Below are positions 11,661-27,246 of a stretch of DNA of 64,000 nucleotides, in pieces. Source of the DNA: Siphonodentalium dalli (taxonomy: Eukaryota > Mollusca > Scaphopoda > Gadilida > Siphonodentaliidae); NCBI GenBank assembly GCA_032622095.1, contig CP136067.1, positions 48,895,899 to 48,959,898 of the forward strand, read 5' to 3'. A program made the position numbers and the translations under genes. The notes below the pieces were generated by a model. That model searched no databases. It had not been told where the DNA came from and worked only from the letters and a program-made list of their open reading frames with translations. Positions within the stretch are counted from its first letter, which is position 1. Every line of letters begins with the position of its first letter.

Positions 11661-14600
11661 CTAATTACGAACAATTGCACTCAAGTGCAATCGCGCTTTG
11701 CTCAAGTCAAATTGCGCTAAAATTAAGCAAAATTGCGCTGTGCATACGCGATCCAGCGAGATCACTGTAACCAACGAACGAGTACCAGCGTAGTTTCGGC
11801 GGTCAAATGCACACGCTTGGACTATTGCGCCGAGGGACAAAATTGCACAGTGGTCACGATTGCGCTGCATTGCACTGAAGCGCAATTGCACTGAGGTGCG
11901 ACGACATTGCGCTGCACTGAAGCGCAATTGCGCTGTGGTGCGGCGATATTGCGCTGCACTCAAGCGCAAATGCACTGCACTGCACTGCGGTTCCTTATAT
12001 CCGCCATGAAGGATATAGATTTCAGGGTAAAACAGGTTCGGATAATTCTCGGCGTTCATCTCTCTGTCCTTCTGTCGCAGGTGTCTGAGCCTAGAAAAAA
12101 TACATTCAGATATAAACCTTCGCTCACGACATAGCAATCACATATACATGTAGTGAACTGTATTGCTACGTGTATGCTTACATCAGATTAAATAATTAAA
12201 TAATGCTCCAATTTCTCCTTTTCATTTCCATGCTAAACTTAAAGGGGTACTGTATACTAAATCCGGCCATATATGGGACCATCTGCTTTTATACCGAATA
12301 TAAGCATAACATTAATGAATTTTATCCATGGATTAGTGTAAAATACACGTGTACTCTATGCACGATGCAAACAACATGGTAATTATAATGAAAATGAATT
12401 TAGTGTTTTAAGGTTTGTCAATCAGACTATTCCATCCATATGTTAATATATTAATAAACTATGGTTGACATAGAATTGATACTTACATTTTTGGACCGCG
12501 TTCAGATGAGAACTCGCAGTGAAAGATCACAATGGCCCGGTGTTTGAGGGGAGAGTCGCCCAAAAATCTCTTCTCGATCATCGCCTGTGTGTGGAGATTC
12601 TCAGCATCCTGTAAATAAGAAGTTACTTGTGACTTAGATACAGACCCTAAGACAATACAAACACTACTCAATTCAACCGCAAAATCGGCCGATAGGAAAA
12701 CTGATCATTATTATAACAAAAACATAATTTTGTTCTGGTATTGACGATTGTTAACAATGGGTGGCTGCATTTAGATTCTTGACACACACCACCATTAAGA
12801 GTGATACAATAAATCTGAATTGATGGTCTGAGCGTGTTACCAATTTAAGTATTGGACTCATTATCAGGAAAAAAAACCAAAAGAAATAAAACTATACGGA
12901 TATACATGTACAAATGTGTAATACATGGATATGTAATTTCAACATATATATTGATATTTGTTACGTAATAAAATAATGTTGTCAATCAAAATAATGCCAA
13001 TAAAATAATTTAACTTGACATGATCCTCATTATTTTACAAAAGAAATAAATCGATTGCTGTGTCATATTGGCAAATATTAGAGCAGAGGTCATGTCGGTG
13101 ACGCACACGTACCTGGATATGTCCACCTTCGTACTCATATGGGTATCGACAGTCTACGACCACAAACTCGTCCATGCTGTTGCTGAATCGGCCTGACATC
13201 AAATCTTCCAACTGTAAACAACAATTATGAATTTCACTATCTATATTTTAAAACTGGAACAAGTCTACGATGAAACTACGGCACTTGCAATGGATATTTT
13301 AGTATATTTGGTTTACTCATCCTATAAGAACACTGGTCGTCTAGTGAAGAATTTCGAGACATGACTGTATACACCATTTATCACACATCTTACCTGACTA
13401 CTTATTATCTTTTCCCTTCTATCACACCCCACTCTTACTCATCCCTGCACTAGCTTAACTATTCCAACATGTATGAGAGAACAGAGAACTATATTTGAAT
13501 TTCCGCCTTTACATTGTAGCTGCCTGTATTGAAACTTGAGGTAACATTTACATAGCAATTATTTTTATAAAAGCCATAGGCTTGTTATCCCGTCATAATT
13601 TGAACAGTTTACTTTTCTATCAGTTTGAATTTCAGATATAGAAGGAAGTCCAGATAGTTGGGCACAAAAGCAACATGGAAACATTCATATTACATGTATG
13701 TCACAATCAAATAAATGTATGTCTCGATTATCGAATAGATACATTAATACGTTGAAATCACTCACTGTTTGTGGGGAGATGTACTTGAGGTCCTTGTGTC
13801 GATCTGAGATGACATGGAGAGTGTAGCTCGAGGTCCCGTCACCGATCAGATCAACGTTGGAGGTCATGGAGTTGAGAGCTTCTTTAATTCTCATGTCGTC
13901 TTTGTCTGATTTCTCTAACAGATGGCGTTTGGCTGGTGGTTCGATGACATCACATTTCTCGGTGATCTGGCGTTTCAGACAGTTGTCGGAGGATTTTGAA
14001 CGTCCGAAAAGACATCGAACTGGTCTACGACGGATGGACAACTGGAAGCGAAATATTTAGAACAGTGATACATGTATCAAAATATCATATAATTATTTGC
14101 TTAGCTGTTTGTATTTAAATACTTAAATTATTAGCGTAAACTTAATGCCACACATACACTATATAAATATGGCTTCTTGTCTTAGGGTGGATACACACAT
14201 GCATGCAACCTCTGTAATTATCGTGTATTTGGCGTTTTACACGGATAATACAGACAATGTAACATGTGTCCACTGACAACCCAATCATTGCGGACGTGTT
14301 GACCGCACTGAGTTCTAGTTCCAATTAAGGAATGTAGAGAAGCCGCTATCTTGGACCGAGTCGCCAGGCCACTTAAAATACTTGTTCGTGGGATAACCCA
14401 GATTGTGGACGTTCTATTTAAATAATTATTAGTCCTCTCTTGATATTTATAGCAGTGGTGGATCCGGATTTCCCCGACGCAGGGGCTATATATATATGAT
14501 CCCGAAAGCTACCAGGCGGGGGTGGCTAACTCTGAGCTATTTAAGTAAAACATTATATTGTACCTTCTTGCGCAGATTATTCCGACCGATATACAACTAA

Positions 14601-17301
14601 GTCCCTTAGCGATTTGAAGCTTTCAGGACCCCATGCCAAACAAGCATCATGGTCGAACATATTCTATATGAAGCCTGTATATGCCAGACGTGTCGCTTCT
14701 GGTGTTCGTGCATTAATAAAATGTCACACAGAGTTGACTAATTTCCGCATCCGTAAGAGAAGACGTGTTTTGGACTGGCCTTAAATGTCCTGATAGCAGA
14801 CAGTTTGACTTCGCTTATCACTACTCACTTGTCTGGCATGTTAACAATGAACGCTCGCAGATATTTAATGTTGTCAATTATTGGTGTGGCCATGTAAAAT
14901 ACATGTATTTTACACACAGAAATTACATGCATACTGTGTGTATCCACCCTTAGGCTGCTGAAATGCTTTCCTAAATTGCTGGATAAACTGTATTCGTGTA
15001 TAGGTTTCTTGGTGTTAATTGTCCGGCCATAATTTTAGCCGGTCCTATATGGTTTTTGTCAAATCTTATTAACCTATTAATGTGCGTTCATTGTTTTCTT
15101 AATTTTAGAAATAATAATATAACGTACCTCAGACTTAGTAGGTGTTTCTGATGGGAGAAACGAACTGAAGCTACCCTCATGTTCGCTGATGTGTGCAGTA
15201 GTTGGTGTCTGGAAAACAAATTATATTCATTAATGTGGATATAATTAGACATATCAATTAAAATTTATGTCAAGGAACTCAATTACTATTTCCTGTGTGG
15301 AACATTCTGTGCCTCTTATATTATACATTATAGCATAGACTATTGAAAGAAAATAATCGAAAATATGCGAATAAAATACATAACATAATGTGAGCATGTA
15401 GGTGTCATAATACATACGTTCGTGTTCATTACTGTGGTTGCGTTCGAATCTTCGCATAAAACGAACTGACGAACTAACTATTGATCTATTACTTAATACT
15501 GTTCTTAAATAAGCACAATGTTTAAACTGAAATTGTTTCTCTAAATTACGGATAATAGGTCCTTATAAATCACGTTTGTACGAGTTGGCAATTTCTCCTG
15601 CTCTAATCCTGCTTACCTCTACGTCTATACCGCTATCTCTGGACGACTCGTCGACGTGAAGCTTGAAGTCACAAGGGCTCAACAGCTGGATGATATCCAT
15701 GGTATCGTCTATGTCGAAAGTGATGTTAGGAATCTGAAAGAAAAATGGTTTCAATTAATTAATATGGCAAAAGAGGACGTATTGACGTCAACTCGGATAT
15801 CAACCTACAATCAACTACACTCTCGATAAATATAGGCCATATATTAATAATATAATAAATTTATACTGTGAGAATTTGATCTATTCTGGTAATATTCTCC
15901 GATACGTTCATTTATTTGAAATATTTAATAACACGCGGAAATATTCAGGCAACTAAAAATATATTGGGCAATAAATTGTTGCCGCTAAATTCCACCTCCT
16001 CGCCAAAGAATGTCAGACAATGAGCACATGCTACATGCCACTGATAAGATATATTTGATCCAGTTTACGCGGTGGCGATGTGAATGATAAATATAAGGGA
16101 ATACATTATAACTTAAAATATGTGTATCGACATAGAGGTGTATTCCAGTTCGAAATTTTAAATAATAGCATTAGGGCTCTACAAGTACCAGTTTTGAAAC
16201 ATTTGAAATGGATTGAGGTACACGGTAAAACTAATAACCACGCGATGACGACGATACTCACAATGGATTCAAGGCGAGAAGAGCGAATGAATAAAAAGTT
16301 CAAACTTTACTGCTTATAAAGTAAGGGACATAATGTTGTTTATTTTGAAAATACGTGAGAAACGATTCGCGATGTTGTATGATAACAAATTGTAACACAT
16401 CGGGATCGCGTGGCAGAATGTTGCTCACGAATACGGTTGCCTATCACAACTCGGGGCGTTAAAATTACACAGATAGTGGGAAGAGCAGCGTCGATGCGCA
16501 TGACAACGTGTTAGATTTCTTGTTCAGAAGTGTTTAGTCGCATGTTTGGAAGTGATATAACAGTTTGTGAGTGAAATTCAGCCCAGGAACTGTCAACTAT
16601 ATTGTTTACAACTTATCAACTATGTTAGCAATTTAGTCAGTCGGTGATTTGCTGAAGATGAATAACGATCAATGGGGGATCACGAACCTCACGAAGGCCC
16701 ACAAAATATACTAACAGTGACACTGCGCTTTTTGTTTTATCTGCTGAATAACATCGGGACCTAACTTTTCTAAATTCTATGAAATGAACAAATCTGTATC
16801 GGGCACAATTAGTCCGGACAATGCACGCACCAATGTTACCACCAATGTGATGAGAATTCAACAATTTTATGCGACCTACTAGCTTCAATATAATACTCTT
16901 TATTCCGGCCTCCATGTATTCCGGCTTCCACGATGAAGAGCAGTGAGGTTATTGAATTGTATGTTTTTCTATTCACAAATTCGTGGAGAGTGTATATAAA
17001 CAGCAAAAAAACAATTGTAAAAGACAAATCCAAATGTAAAAGTCAGTTAGCACATATCAGCGCGGAACGGGTGTTGTAACTTAAAAAAAAAAATAGGTAC
17101 ACATTATTAAGAGATCCGGTTTTGTGTATATGTAAACATAATTTTAAACATACCATATTGTAGATAGTTGAAAGTATTGAGTGTTTATATATGAATATGC
17201 GTTTTCTACTGCAACAAAATGAACTGACAAGTTAAGACGGGACACCATTTTATTAACTACGCGCACATATCACGTGACTTCAGTTGAGCTTGGCTTACCA
17301 T
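11661..17301 (-). CDS. cdc25: Cdc25 phosphatase, copy 2
   Basis: Exons by the same model: 17301-17299, 15733-15617, 15208-15128, 14041-13766, 13211-13113, 12608-12487, 12090-11661. The translated exons match copy 1, including the Glu-Met pair in the last exon and the repeat-derived tail. All splice sites and the HCEFSSER active site are intact, so nothing marks this copy as a pseudogene. It lies head to tail with copy 1, with about 3.9 kb between its stop codon and the start codon of copy 1, so each copy has its own upstream region. Confidence 0.92.
14185..14949. mobile_element. Harbinger-like element in cdc25 intron, copy 2
   Basis: Same insertion as at 4658; both TIRs match perfectly over the first 14 bases. 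Confidence 0.75.
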
Positions 17302-17729
17302 ATTGTGCAAGTGATTGAATTTCAACCGACAAAGAGTCACTTCGTACTATGTCCCTAGCCCATAAGCGCGACTGGCGGCGTTTTCTCGCCTGATAGTGTG
17401 AAAGTCTGACCCCTTTATTAATCACCGGAACCAACTTATATGTTTCGTCGTTAACATTATCACTCCATGAGGAGCTTATCACTCCGAGGGGAGCTTTGCG
17501 AATATGACAAGATAGAAGAATTCGTTTCGTTTTTTTTTCAACTCAGGTTTTGCCCCCAAATTATCCTTAGTAATGCTCACTTCCATAACATTCCAGTGAT
17601 GTTCGGAAGATCAATATACACGTATGTCGATAAATGCAACAATGCGGACTTCACATGCCAACGGATGACGTATACAGGCCCTACGTAAGTCACTGAGTTC
17701 TATAAATATATATAGGGACACCATTAAAC

Positions 17730-18448
17730 AATAAAGAGCGTTAATTGACAGTATATTCATGACATGTTTCTAAAGAGCATATTTCTAACTCTTGTGTGGA
17801 AACAGTTTCTAATGCTCATGTGAATTTATTTTTGGAGATATATTTATGCAGTCTGTATGACGACATTTCATCTGATTATATTGATCATACATATATACTA
17901 CCACATTGCGTAACTATGTATAGGCGTAACCATATAAAGAGCGTTTTAGGTTCAATGTTTAACTGAGTTCAACCCTCCGCACAGCAGTGAGGCAAACTCG
18001 CTATATTTTCACCACACCGGGAACATAACTCTTGTGAATTTATTTTTGGAGATATATTTATGCAGTCTGTATGACGACATTTCATCTGATTATATTGATC
18101 ATACATATATAATACCACATTGCGTAACTATGTATAGGCGTAACCATATAAAGAGCGTTTTAGGTTCAATGTTTAACTGAGTTCAACCCTCCGCACAGTA
18201 GTGAGGCAAACGCGCTATATTTTTACCACACAGGGAACATACATAACTGAACGCTCTTTATAGTGTTACATACAGCCGACTAAGAGTATGTTCCAAGAGC
18301 TGGAAAACTTCGCAATTGGTCTTATATTTATGTGGCGCGTGTTGGAAAGGGACGAAGCACTAGGAATTTAGTTTTTACACAAAAAGTACCTATATATTAG
18401 ATTTATATATAGGTAAGTTACACATAAGTGAAGCAAACGCTCTTTATT
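17730..18448. promoter_or_regulatory. Upstream region of cdc25 with repeated AAAGAGCGTT, copy 2
   Basis: Same arrangement as at 8203, including the 214-bp duplication. Confidence 0.5.
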
Positions 18449-19285
18449 TTTTTGCCGTATCATCAATAAACTGGCAAGCAATCCTGCTCTTTGTCGACTT
18501 TTTTATTTTCGGAACTGGACAGGGGTGTGCGGAAAAGCGAGAACAATTCCACGGTGATTTAAGTGGCAACCCAAAATGAACAGTGACAGTTTACAATTTA
18601 ATATGCATCCGTTATAATTCAAACTATGGACAAACCCCCGTTTTATGAGCATATATAAATACACGATTTGATATCCAATAGTACTTACTATATTGACTGT
18701 TCTGATTGCATATTTCTTGGAGTTTTACTATAAAAACAATCAAGTAGAGTGTCTAAAACGATTATCTCGATCCTGACCACGAAGCGAGGAAACCATACAT
18801 GCATCAATTTAATGGATCTGGTTGAATTATGCCATATAGTTGACGTTTGCAGCTACTGTCTGCCCTTCTGGGATCGCCACATAGAGATCTCGCTCTGCTC
18901 TCAGATAACCACCTTAATTTATCTCGGTTGCTCGTTAGGACAACAGCATTTATGTGGAAACAGTTTCATTTTGATGATGGTTAACTAAAGTGATCAGCGC
19001 TCTTTCGGAATATAATGGCGTTATCTTTTTCTTTTTTTCTTCTATTAATACATTTACAGTTAGTTGGTAAATTATCTCAGTCACAGCTTTGGTCAATTCA
19101 GTACCATGCACCGTTCCGCCAAACATGTATAGTTATATATACTTCAAATTACCCATATCTTCCTGCATGTGTAGGCTGTTTAACAGTTTACGTACGATAC
19201 ATTTTACATAACCTGACTTCAACGGACATCCATGAATCTTAGTATTCTTCCGGATACATGATGGCACAAGCCATACCCATATCTA

Positions 19286-19302
19286 CACGTATGTGTGTGT
19301 GC

Positions 19303-19350
<48 letters not shown>

Positions 19351-19519
19351 ATGTGTATGTATGTGTATGTATATGTATGTATATGTATATATGTATGTAT
19401 GTGTATGTATATATACATGTGTATGTGTATGTATATGTATGTGTGTATGTATGCGTATAGTCCGTATATGTATATGTATACATGCATGCGTATGTGTGTA
19501 TGCATATGTATGTGTATAT
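19286..19519. repeat. AT/GT compound microsatellite, copy 3
   Basis: Same locus; the pure TA tract is 19306-19344 (39 bases). Confidence 0.95.
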
Positions 19520-21177
19520 AAATACCATACAACTTTTGCAATTATTCAAACCTTGGAGATATCTCGCTTGCACTTAAGATAACCCTTTTAATTAACATAT
19601 TGTATAACCGTTTTAAACACAATTTAAAGTCCCGCTTCAGCTCGACGTGAATTATTTCATACTCCTTATTTCCTCATAATGTCCCACATAATATGCTTTG
19701 GTGTAGTTAATTCCATGTACATGCACATATACACTGCATATAAAGGTGCATGACGTTACATAATGTATTCATATATATGCGTGGATGTGTGTGTGAGGGT
19801 GGGTGTGTGTGTGTGAGGGTGTGTGTGAGGGTGTGCACGTGCGTGTGAGAGGGTGGAGAGGGTGCGTTCGTGTGTGTTTGTGTGTGTGAGGGTGAGTTAA
19901 CAATCGCCTACAATGGGGCTTACATTCCAGACTTTAAACCTTCTAATCGGGCTCGAGCCCGTTTGTCCCGCGAGCCCGATTGTAAACAGCGTACAAACGG
20001 GTTCGCGAGAGCTCAAATTATAGATAGAAAACGAAAAGTCCAGTTGAGCCCGTTTGGATAACTCGTCTGGTTTTTAACATTTTTGGTGTGTGATCCTATC
20101 AACTATTGTGTATCCGAGATCCTAATTGTGCCAATAGAAACAAAACTTTCATATGTAGAATATGGCAGGTTTCGACGTACGTTGTATAGTTCACCGGGTC
20201 GGGTATGTATGACACGGACAGAACACATTGTATTCAATAAACAGCTCCGTTAACATGCGCATCTCCAAATCGCGATTTTACCCACAATTTCACTCAACTC
20301 CTATGTTATTCTCTATGGAGGTCTAGTTTAAGTTTATATCGTAGTCCCGTGTGTCTGTTCGTCAGATACAGACTAAAGTATTGTAGGAGCCTCCTTGATA
20401 CCGGTATATTTATCAATGACAGCTATACGAGGCCTCTGGATATTGACATAAGCGCGTACATCGCAACACATATCTAGCAAAATAGCCCCTTAAGTGAGAT
20501 GTCTTTCAACAAAGGTCAAGGTTATTTTAGGGTCAAGGTCATGTAAACCCCCCACATCAACTTGACAACAAATTTGGTTGAGGTCGGATCTTGACTGCTC
20601 CCGCGATGTCGACCCATGTTAAGATGGACATATAATCGAATTACCTCGCTGACGCCAACCGTGACAAAACATTTCAATAAAAACCCTGCGATCCTATGTT
20701 GAATCAGATTAGCAAGCAGCCGGCTAATTGCGTTCGCGCGATGCAAAACCTGGAAGCTCGTCGCCTTATTAGGGTAGATTGGTTCAATCAGTTATCTCGA
20801 GCGAAATGATATGCCGCTGAAATTTCTGCGCGGCCAATTCTTTGCGAGACGGGAATCTATTGAATCTGCGTCAGCCTAACAGGGGCATATTCGTTAAGCA
20901 ATTTATCTGGAGGGAAATTAAATGCAGCTAAAAGGCAGGCTCGTTATTACAAAACGCCATAACTAAAGACCGGCATAAAGCACGCTATCGTGCTATGCAT
21001 CGTTGGAAAGGGCACACCCTGGGCTATTTAACTGGGTTAATTTGATTGTGAAGTAGGCACGTTTGCGTTGAGTTATTTTCGCATATATCTTTTGCGAAAA
21101 CGGTTATCATTATTTATATGTATGATAATTCACACAATGCCTACATACCATGCACGCAGACTCATTTGACTGCTGAA

Positions 21178-24100
21178 CTAATTACGAACAATTGCACTCA
21201 AGTGCAATCGCGCTTTGCTCAAGTCAAATTGCGCTAAAATTAAGCAAAATTGCGCTGTGCATACGCGATCCAGCGAGATCACTGTAACCAACGAACGAGT
21301 ACCAGCGTAGTTTCGGCGGTCAAATGCACACGCTTGGACTATTGCGCCGAGGGACAAAATTGCACAGTGGTCACGATTGCGCTGCATTGCACTGAAGCGC
21401 AATTGCACTGAGGTGCGACGACATTGCGCTGCACTGAAGCGCAATTGCGCTGTGGTGCGGCGATATTGCGCTGCACTCAAGCGCAAATGCACTGCACTGC
21501 ACTGCGGTTCCTTATATCCGCCATGAAGGATATAGATTTCAGGGTAAAACAGGTTCGGATAATTCTCGGCGTTCCTATCTCTGTCCTTCTGTCGCAGGTG
21601 TCTGAGCCTAGAAAAAATACATTCAGATATAAACCTTCGCTCACGACATAGCAATCACATATACATGTAGTGAACTGTATTGCTACGTGTATGCTTACAT
21701 CAGATTAAATAATTAAATAATGCTCCAATTTCTCCTTTTCATTTCCATGCTAAACTTAAAGGGGTACTGTATACTAAATCCGGCCATATATGGGACCATC
21801 TGCTTTTATACCGAATATAAGCATAACATTAATGAATTTTATCCATGGATTAGTGTAAAATACACGTGTACTCTATGCACGATGCAAACAACATGGTAAT
21901 TATAATGAAAATGAATTTAGTGTTTTAAGGTTTGTCAATCAGACTATTCCATCCATATGTTAATATATTAATAAACTATGGTTGACATAGAATTGATACT
22001 TACATTTTTGGACCGCGTTCAGATGAGAACTCGCAGTGAAAGATCACAATGGCCCGGTGTTTGAGGGGAGAGTCGCCCAAAAATCTCTTCTCGATCATCG
22101 CCTGTGTGTGGAGATTCTCAGCATCCTGTAAATAAGAAGTTACTTGTGACTTAGATACAGACCCTAAGACAATACAAACACTACTCAATTCAACCGCAAA
22201 ATCGGCCGATAGGAAAACTGATCATTATTATAACAAAAACATAATTTTGTTCTGGTATTGACGATTGTTAACAATGGGTGGCTGCATTTAGATTCTTGAC
22301 ACACACCACCATTAAGAGTGATACAATAAATCTGAATTGATGGTCTGAGCGTGTTACCAATTTAAGTATTGGACTCATTATCAGGAAAAAAAACCAAAAG
22401 AAATAAAACTATACGGATATACATGTACAAATGTGTAATACATGGATATGTAATTTCAACATATATATTGATATTTGTTACGTAATAAAATAATGTTGTC
22501 AATCAAAATAATGCCAATAAAATAATTTAACTTGACATGATCCTCATTATTTTACAAAAGAAATAAATCGATTGCTGTGTCATATTGGCAAATATTAGAG
22601 CAGAGGTCATGTCGGTGACGCACACGTACCTGGATATGTCCACCTTCGTACTCATATGGGTATCGACAGTCTACGACCACAAACTCGTCCATGCTGTTGC
22701 TGAATCGGCCTGACATCAAATCTTCCAACTGTAAACAACAATTATGAATTTCACTATCTATATTTTAAAACTGGAACAAGTCTACGATGAAACTACGGCA
22801 CTTGCAATGGATATTTTAGTATATTTGGTTTACTCATCCTATAAGAACACTGGTCGTCTAGTGAAGAATTTCGAGACATGACTGTATACACCATTTATCA
22901 CACATCTTACCTGACTACTTATTATCTTTTCCCTTCTATCACACCCCACTCTTACTCATCCCTGCACTAGCTTAACTATTCCAACATGTATGAGAGAACA
23001 GAGAACTATATTTGAATTTCCGCCTTTACATTGTAGCTGCCTGTATTGAAACTTGAGGTAACATTTACATAGCAATTATTTTTATAAAAGCCATAGGCTT
23101 GTTATCCCGTCATAATTTGAACAGTTTACTTTTCTATCAGTTTGAATTTCAGATATAGAAGGAAGTCCAGATAGTTGGGCACAAAAGCAACATGGAAACA
23201 TTCATATTACATGTATGTCACAATCAAATAAATGTATGTCTCGATTATCGAATAGATACATTAATACGTTGAAATCACTCACTGTTTGTGGGGAGATGTA
23301 CTTGAGGTCCTTGTGTCGATCTGAGATGACATGGAGAGTGTAGCTCGAGGTCCCGTCACCGATCAGATCAACGTTGGAGGTCATGGAGTTGAGAGCTTCT
23401 TTAATTCTCATGTCGTCTTTGTCTGATTTCTCTAACAGATGGCGTTTGGCTGGTGGTTCGATGACATCACATTTCTCGGTGATCTGGCGTTTCAGACAGT
23501 TGTCGGAGGATTTTGAACGTCCGAAAAGACATCGAACTGGTCTACGACGGATGGACAACTGGAAGCGAAATATTTAGAACAGTGATACATGTATCAAAAT
23601 ATCATATAATTATTTGCTTAGCTGTTTGTATTTAAATACTTAAATTATTAGCGTAAACTTAATGCCACACATACACTATATAAATATGGCTTCTTGTCTT
23701 AGGGTGGTTACACACATGCATGCAACCTCTGTAATTATCGTGTATTTGGCGTTTTACACGGATAATACAGACAATGTAACATGTGTCCACTGACAACCCA
23801 ATCATTGCGGACGTGTTGACCGCACTGAGTTCTAGTTCCAATTAAGGAATGTAGAGAAGCCGCTATCTTGGACCGAGTCGCCAGGCCACTTAAAATACTT
23901 GTTCGTGGGATAACCCAGATTGTGGACGTTCTATTTAAATAATTATTAGTCCTCTCTTGATATTTATAGCAGTGGTGGATCCGGATTTCCCCGACGCAGG
24001 GGCTATATATATATGATCCCGAAAGCTACCAGGCGGGGGTGGCTAACTCTGAGCTATTTAAGTAAAACATTATATTGTACCTTCTTGCGCAGATTATTCC

Positions 24101-26818
24101 GACCGATATACAACTAAGTCCCTTAGCGATTTGAAGCTTTCAGGACCCCATGCCAAACAAGCATCATGGTCGAACATATTCTATATGAAGCCTGTATATG
24201 CCAGACGTGTCGCTTCTGGTGTTCGTGCATTAATAAAATGTCACACAGAGTTGACTAATTTCCGCATCCGTAAGAGAAGACGTGTTTTGGACTGGCCTTA
24301 AATGTCCTGATAGCAGACAGTTTGACTTCGCTTATCACTACTCACTTGTCTGGCATGTTAACAATGAACGCTCGCAGATATTTAATGTTGTCAATTATTG
24401 GTGTGGCCATGTAAAATACATGTATTTTACACACAGAAATTACATGCATACTGTGTGTATCCACCCTTAGGCTGCTGAAATGCTTTCCTAAATTGCTGGA
24501 TAAACTGTATTCGTGTATAGGTTTCTTGGTGTTAATTGTCCGGCCATAATTTTAGCCGGTCCTATATGGTTTTTGTCAAATCTTATTAACCTATTAATGT
24601 GCGTTCATTGTTTTCTTAATTTTAGAAATAATAATATAACGTACCTCAGACTTAGTAGGTGTTTCTGATGGGAGAAACGAACTGAAGCTACCCTCATGTT
24701 CGCTGATGTGTGCAGTAGTTGGTGTCTGGAAAACAAATTATATTCATTAATGTGGATATAATTAGACATATCAATTAAAATTTATGTCAAGGAACTCAAT
24801 TACTATTTCCTGTGTGGAACATTCTGTGCCTCTTATATTATACATTATAGCATAGACTATTGAAAGAAAATAATCGAAAATATGCGAATAAAATACATAA
24901 CATAATGTGAGCATGTAGGTGTCATAATACATACGTTCGTGTTCATTACTGTGGTTGCGTTCGAATCTTCGCATAAAACGAACTGACGAACTAACTATTG
25001 ATCTATTACTTAATACTGTTCTTAAATAAGCACAATGTTTAAACTGAAATTGTTTCTCTAAATTACGGATAATAGGTCCTTATAAATCACGTTTGTACGA
25101 GTTGGCAATTTCTCCTGCTCTAATCCTGCTTACCTCTACGTCTATACCGCTATCTCTGGACGACTCGTCGACGTGAAGCTTGAAGTCACAAGGGCTCAAC
25201 AGCTGGATGATATCCATGGTATCGTCTATGTCGAAAGTGATGTTAGGAATCTGAAAGAAAAATGGTTTCAATTAATTAATATGGCAAAAGAGGACGTATT
25301 GACGTCAACTCGGATATCAACCTACAATCAACTACACTCTCGATAAATATAGGCCATATATTAATAATATAATAAATTTATACTGTGAGAATTTGATCTA
25401 TTCTGGTAATATTCTCCGATACGTTCATTTATTTGAAATATTTAATAACACGCGGAAATATTCAGGCAACTAAAAATATATTGGGCAATAAATTGTTGCC
25501 GCTAAATTCCACCTCCTCGCCAAAGAATGTCAGACAATGAGCACATGCTACATGCCACTGATAAGATATATTTGATCCAGTTTACGCGGTGGCGATGTGA
25601 ATGATAAATATAAGGGAATACATTATAACTTAAAATATGTGTATCGACATAGAGGTGTATTCCAGTTCGAAATTTTAAATAATAGCATTAGGGCTCTACA
25701 AGTACCAGTTTTGAAACATTTGAAATGGATTGAGGTACACGGTAAAACTAATAACCACGCGATGACGACGATACTCACAATGGATTCAAGGCGAGAAGAG
25801 CGAATGAATAAAAAGTTCAAACTTTACTGCTTATAAAGTAAGGGACATAATGTTGTTTATTTTGAAAATACGTGAGAAACGATTCGCGATGTTGTATGAT
25901 AACAAATTGTAACACATCGGGATCGCGTGGCAGAATGTTGCTCACGAATACGGTTGCCTATCACAACTCGGGGCGTTAAAATTACACAGATAGTGGGAAG
26001 AGCAGCGTCGATGCGCATGACAACGTGTTAGATTTCTTGTTCAGAAGTGTTTAGTCGCATGTTTGGAAGTGATATAACAGTTTGTGAGTGAAATTCAGCC
26101 CAGGAACTGTCAACTATATTGTTTACAACTTATCAACTATGTTAGCAATTTAGTCAGTCGGTGATTTGCTGAAGATGAATAACGATCAATGGGGGATCAC
26201 GAACCTCACGAAGGCCCACAAAATATACTAACAGTGACACTGCGCTTTTTGTTTTATCTGCTGAATAACATCGGGACCTAACTTTTCTAAATTCTATGAA
26301 ATGAACAAATCTGTATCGGGCACAATTAGTCCGGACAATGCACGCACCAATGTTACCACCAATGTGATGAGAATTCAACAATTTTATGCGACCTACTAGC
26401 TTCAATATAATACTCTTTATTCCGGCCTCCATGTATTCCGGCTTCCACGATGAAGAGCAGTGAGGTTATTGAATTGTATGTTTTTCTATTCACAAATTCG
26501 TGGAGAGTGTATATAAACAGCAAAAAAACAATTGTAAAAGACAAATCCAAATGTAAAAGTCAGTTAGCACATATCAGCGCGGAACGGGTGTTGTAACTTA
26601 AAAAAAAAAATAGGTACACATTATTAAGAGATCCGGTTTTGTGTATATGTAAACATAATTTTAAACATACCATATTGTAGATAGTTGAAAGTATTGAGTG
26701 TTTATATATGAATATGCGTTTTCTACTGCAACAAAATGAACTGACAAGTTAAGACGGGACACCATTTTATTAACTACGCGCACATATCACGTGACTTCAG
26801 TTGAGCTTGGCTTACCAT
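21178..26818 (-). CDS. cdc25: Cdc25 phosphatase, copy 3 (Asp-Arg variant)
   Basis: Exons: 26818-26816, 25250-25134, 24725-24645, 23558-23283, 22728-22630, 22125-22004, 21607-21178. The frame and all splice borders are intact. It differs from copies 1 and 2 in the last exon, where [11 protein letters not shown] becomes [11 protein letters not shown] (two base changes three positions apart), about 15 residues after the catalytic arginine. That position is variable in the family as I know it, so activity is probably kept. Confidence 0.92.
23702..24466. mobile_element. Harbinger-like element in cdc25 intron, copy 3
   Basis: Same insertion; the left TIR reads GGGTGGTTACACAC, one mismatch to the right TIR. 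This marks copies 3 and 4 as carrying the derived base. Confidence 0.75.
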
Positions 26819-27246
26819 ATTGTGCAAGTGATTGAATTTCAACCGACAAAGAGTCACTTCGTACTATGTCCCTAGCCCATAAGCGCGACTGGCGGCGTTT
26901 TCTCGCCTGATAGTGTGAAAGTCTGACCCCTTTATTAATCACCGGAACCAACTTATATGTTTCGTCGTTAACATTATCACTCCATGAGGAGCTTATCACT
27001 CCGAGGGGAGCTTTGCGAATATGACAAGATAGAAGAATTCGTTTCGTTTTTTTTTCAACTCAGGTTTTGCCCCCAAATTATCCTTAGTAATGCTCACTTC
27101 CATAACATTCCAGTGATGTTCGGAAGATCAATATACACGTATGTCGATAAATGCAACAATGCGGACTTCACATGCCAACGGATGACGTATACAGGCCCTA
27201 CGTAAGTCACTGAGTTCTATAAATATATATAGGGACACCATTAAAC

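Larger units (their letters stand above)
9524..19050. repeat. Tandem 9.5-kb unit, copy 2 (cdc25 array)
   Basis: Second unit, offset +9523 before and +9527 after the AT tract, which is 49 bases here and the longest of the four. A private substitution lies near 10076 (AATTTACATA where the other copies read AATTAACATA). It shares with copy 1 the variant of the last cdc25 exon and the intact left TIR of the Harbinger-like element. Confidence 0.97.
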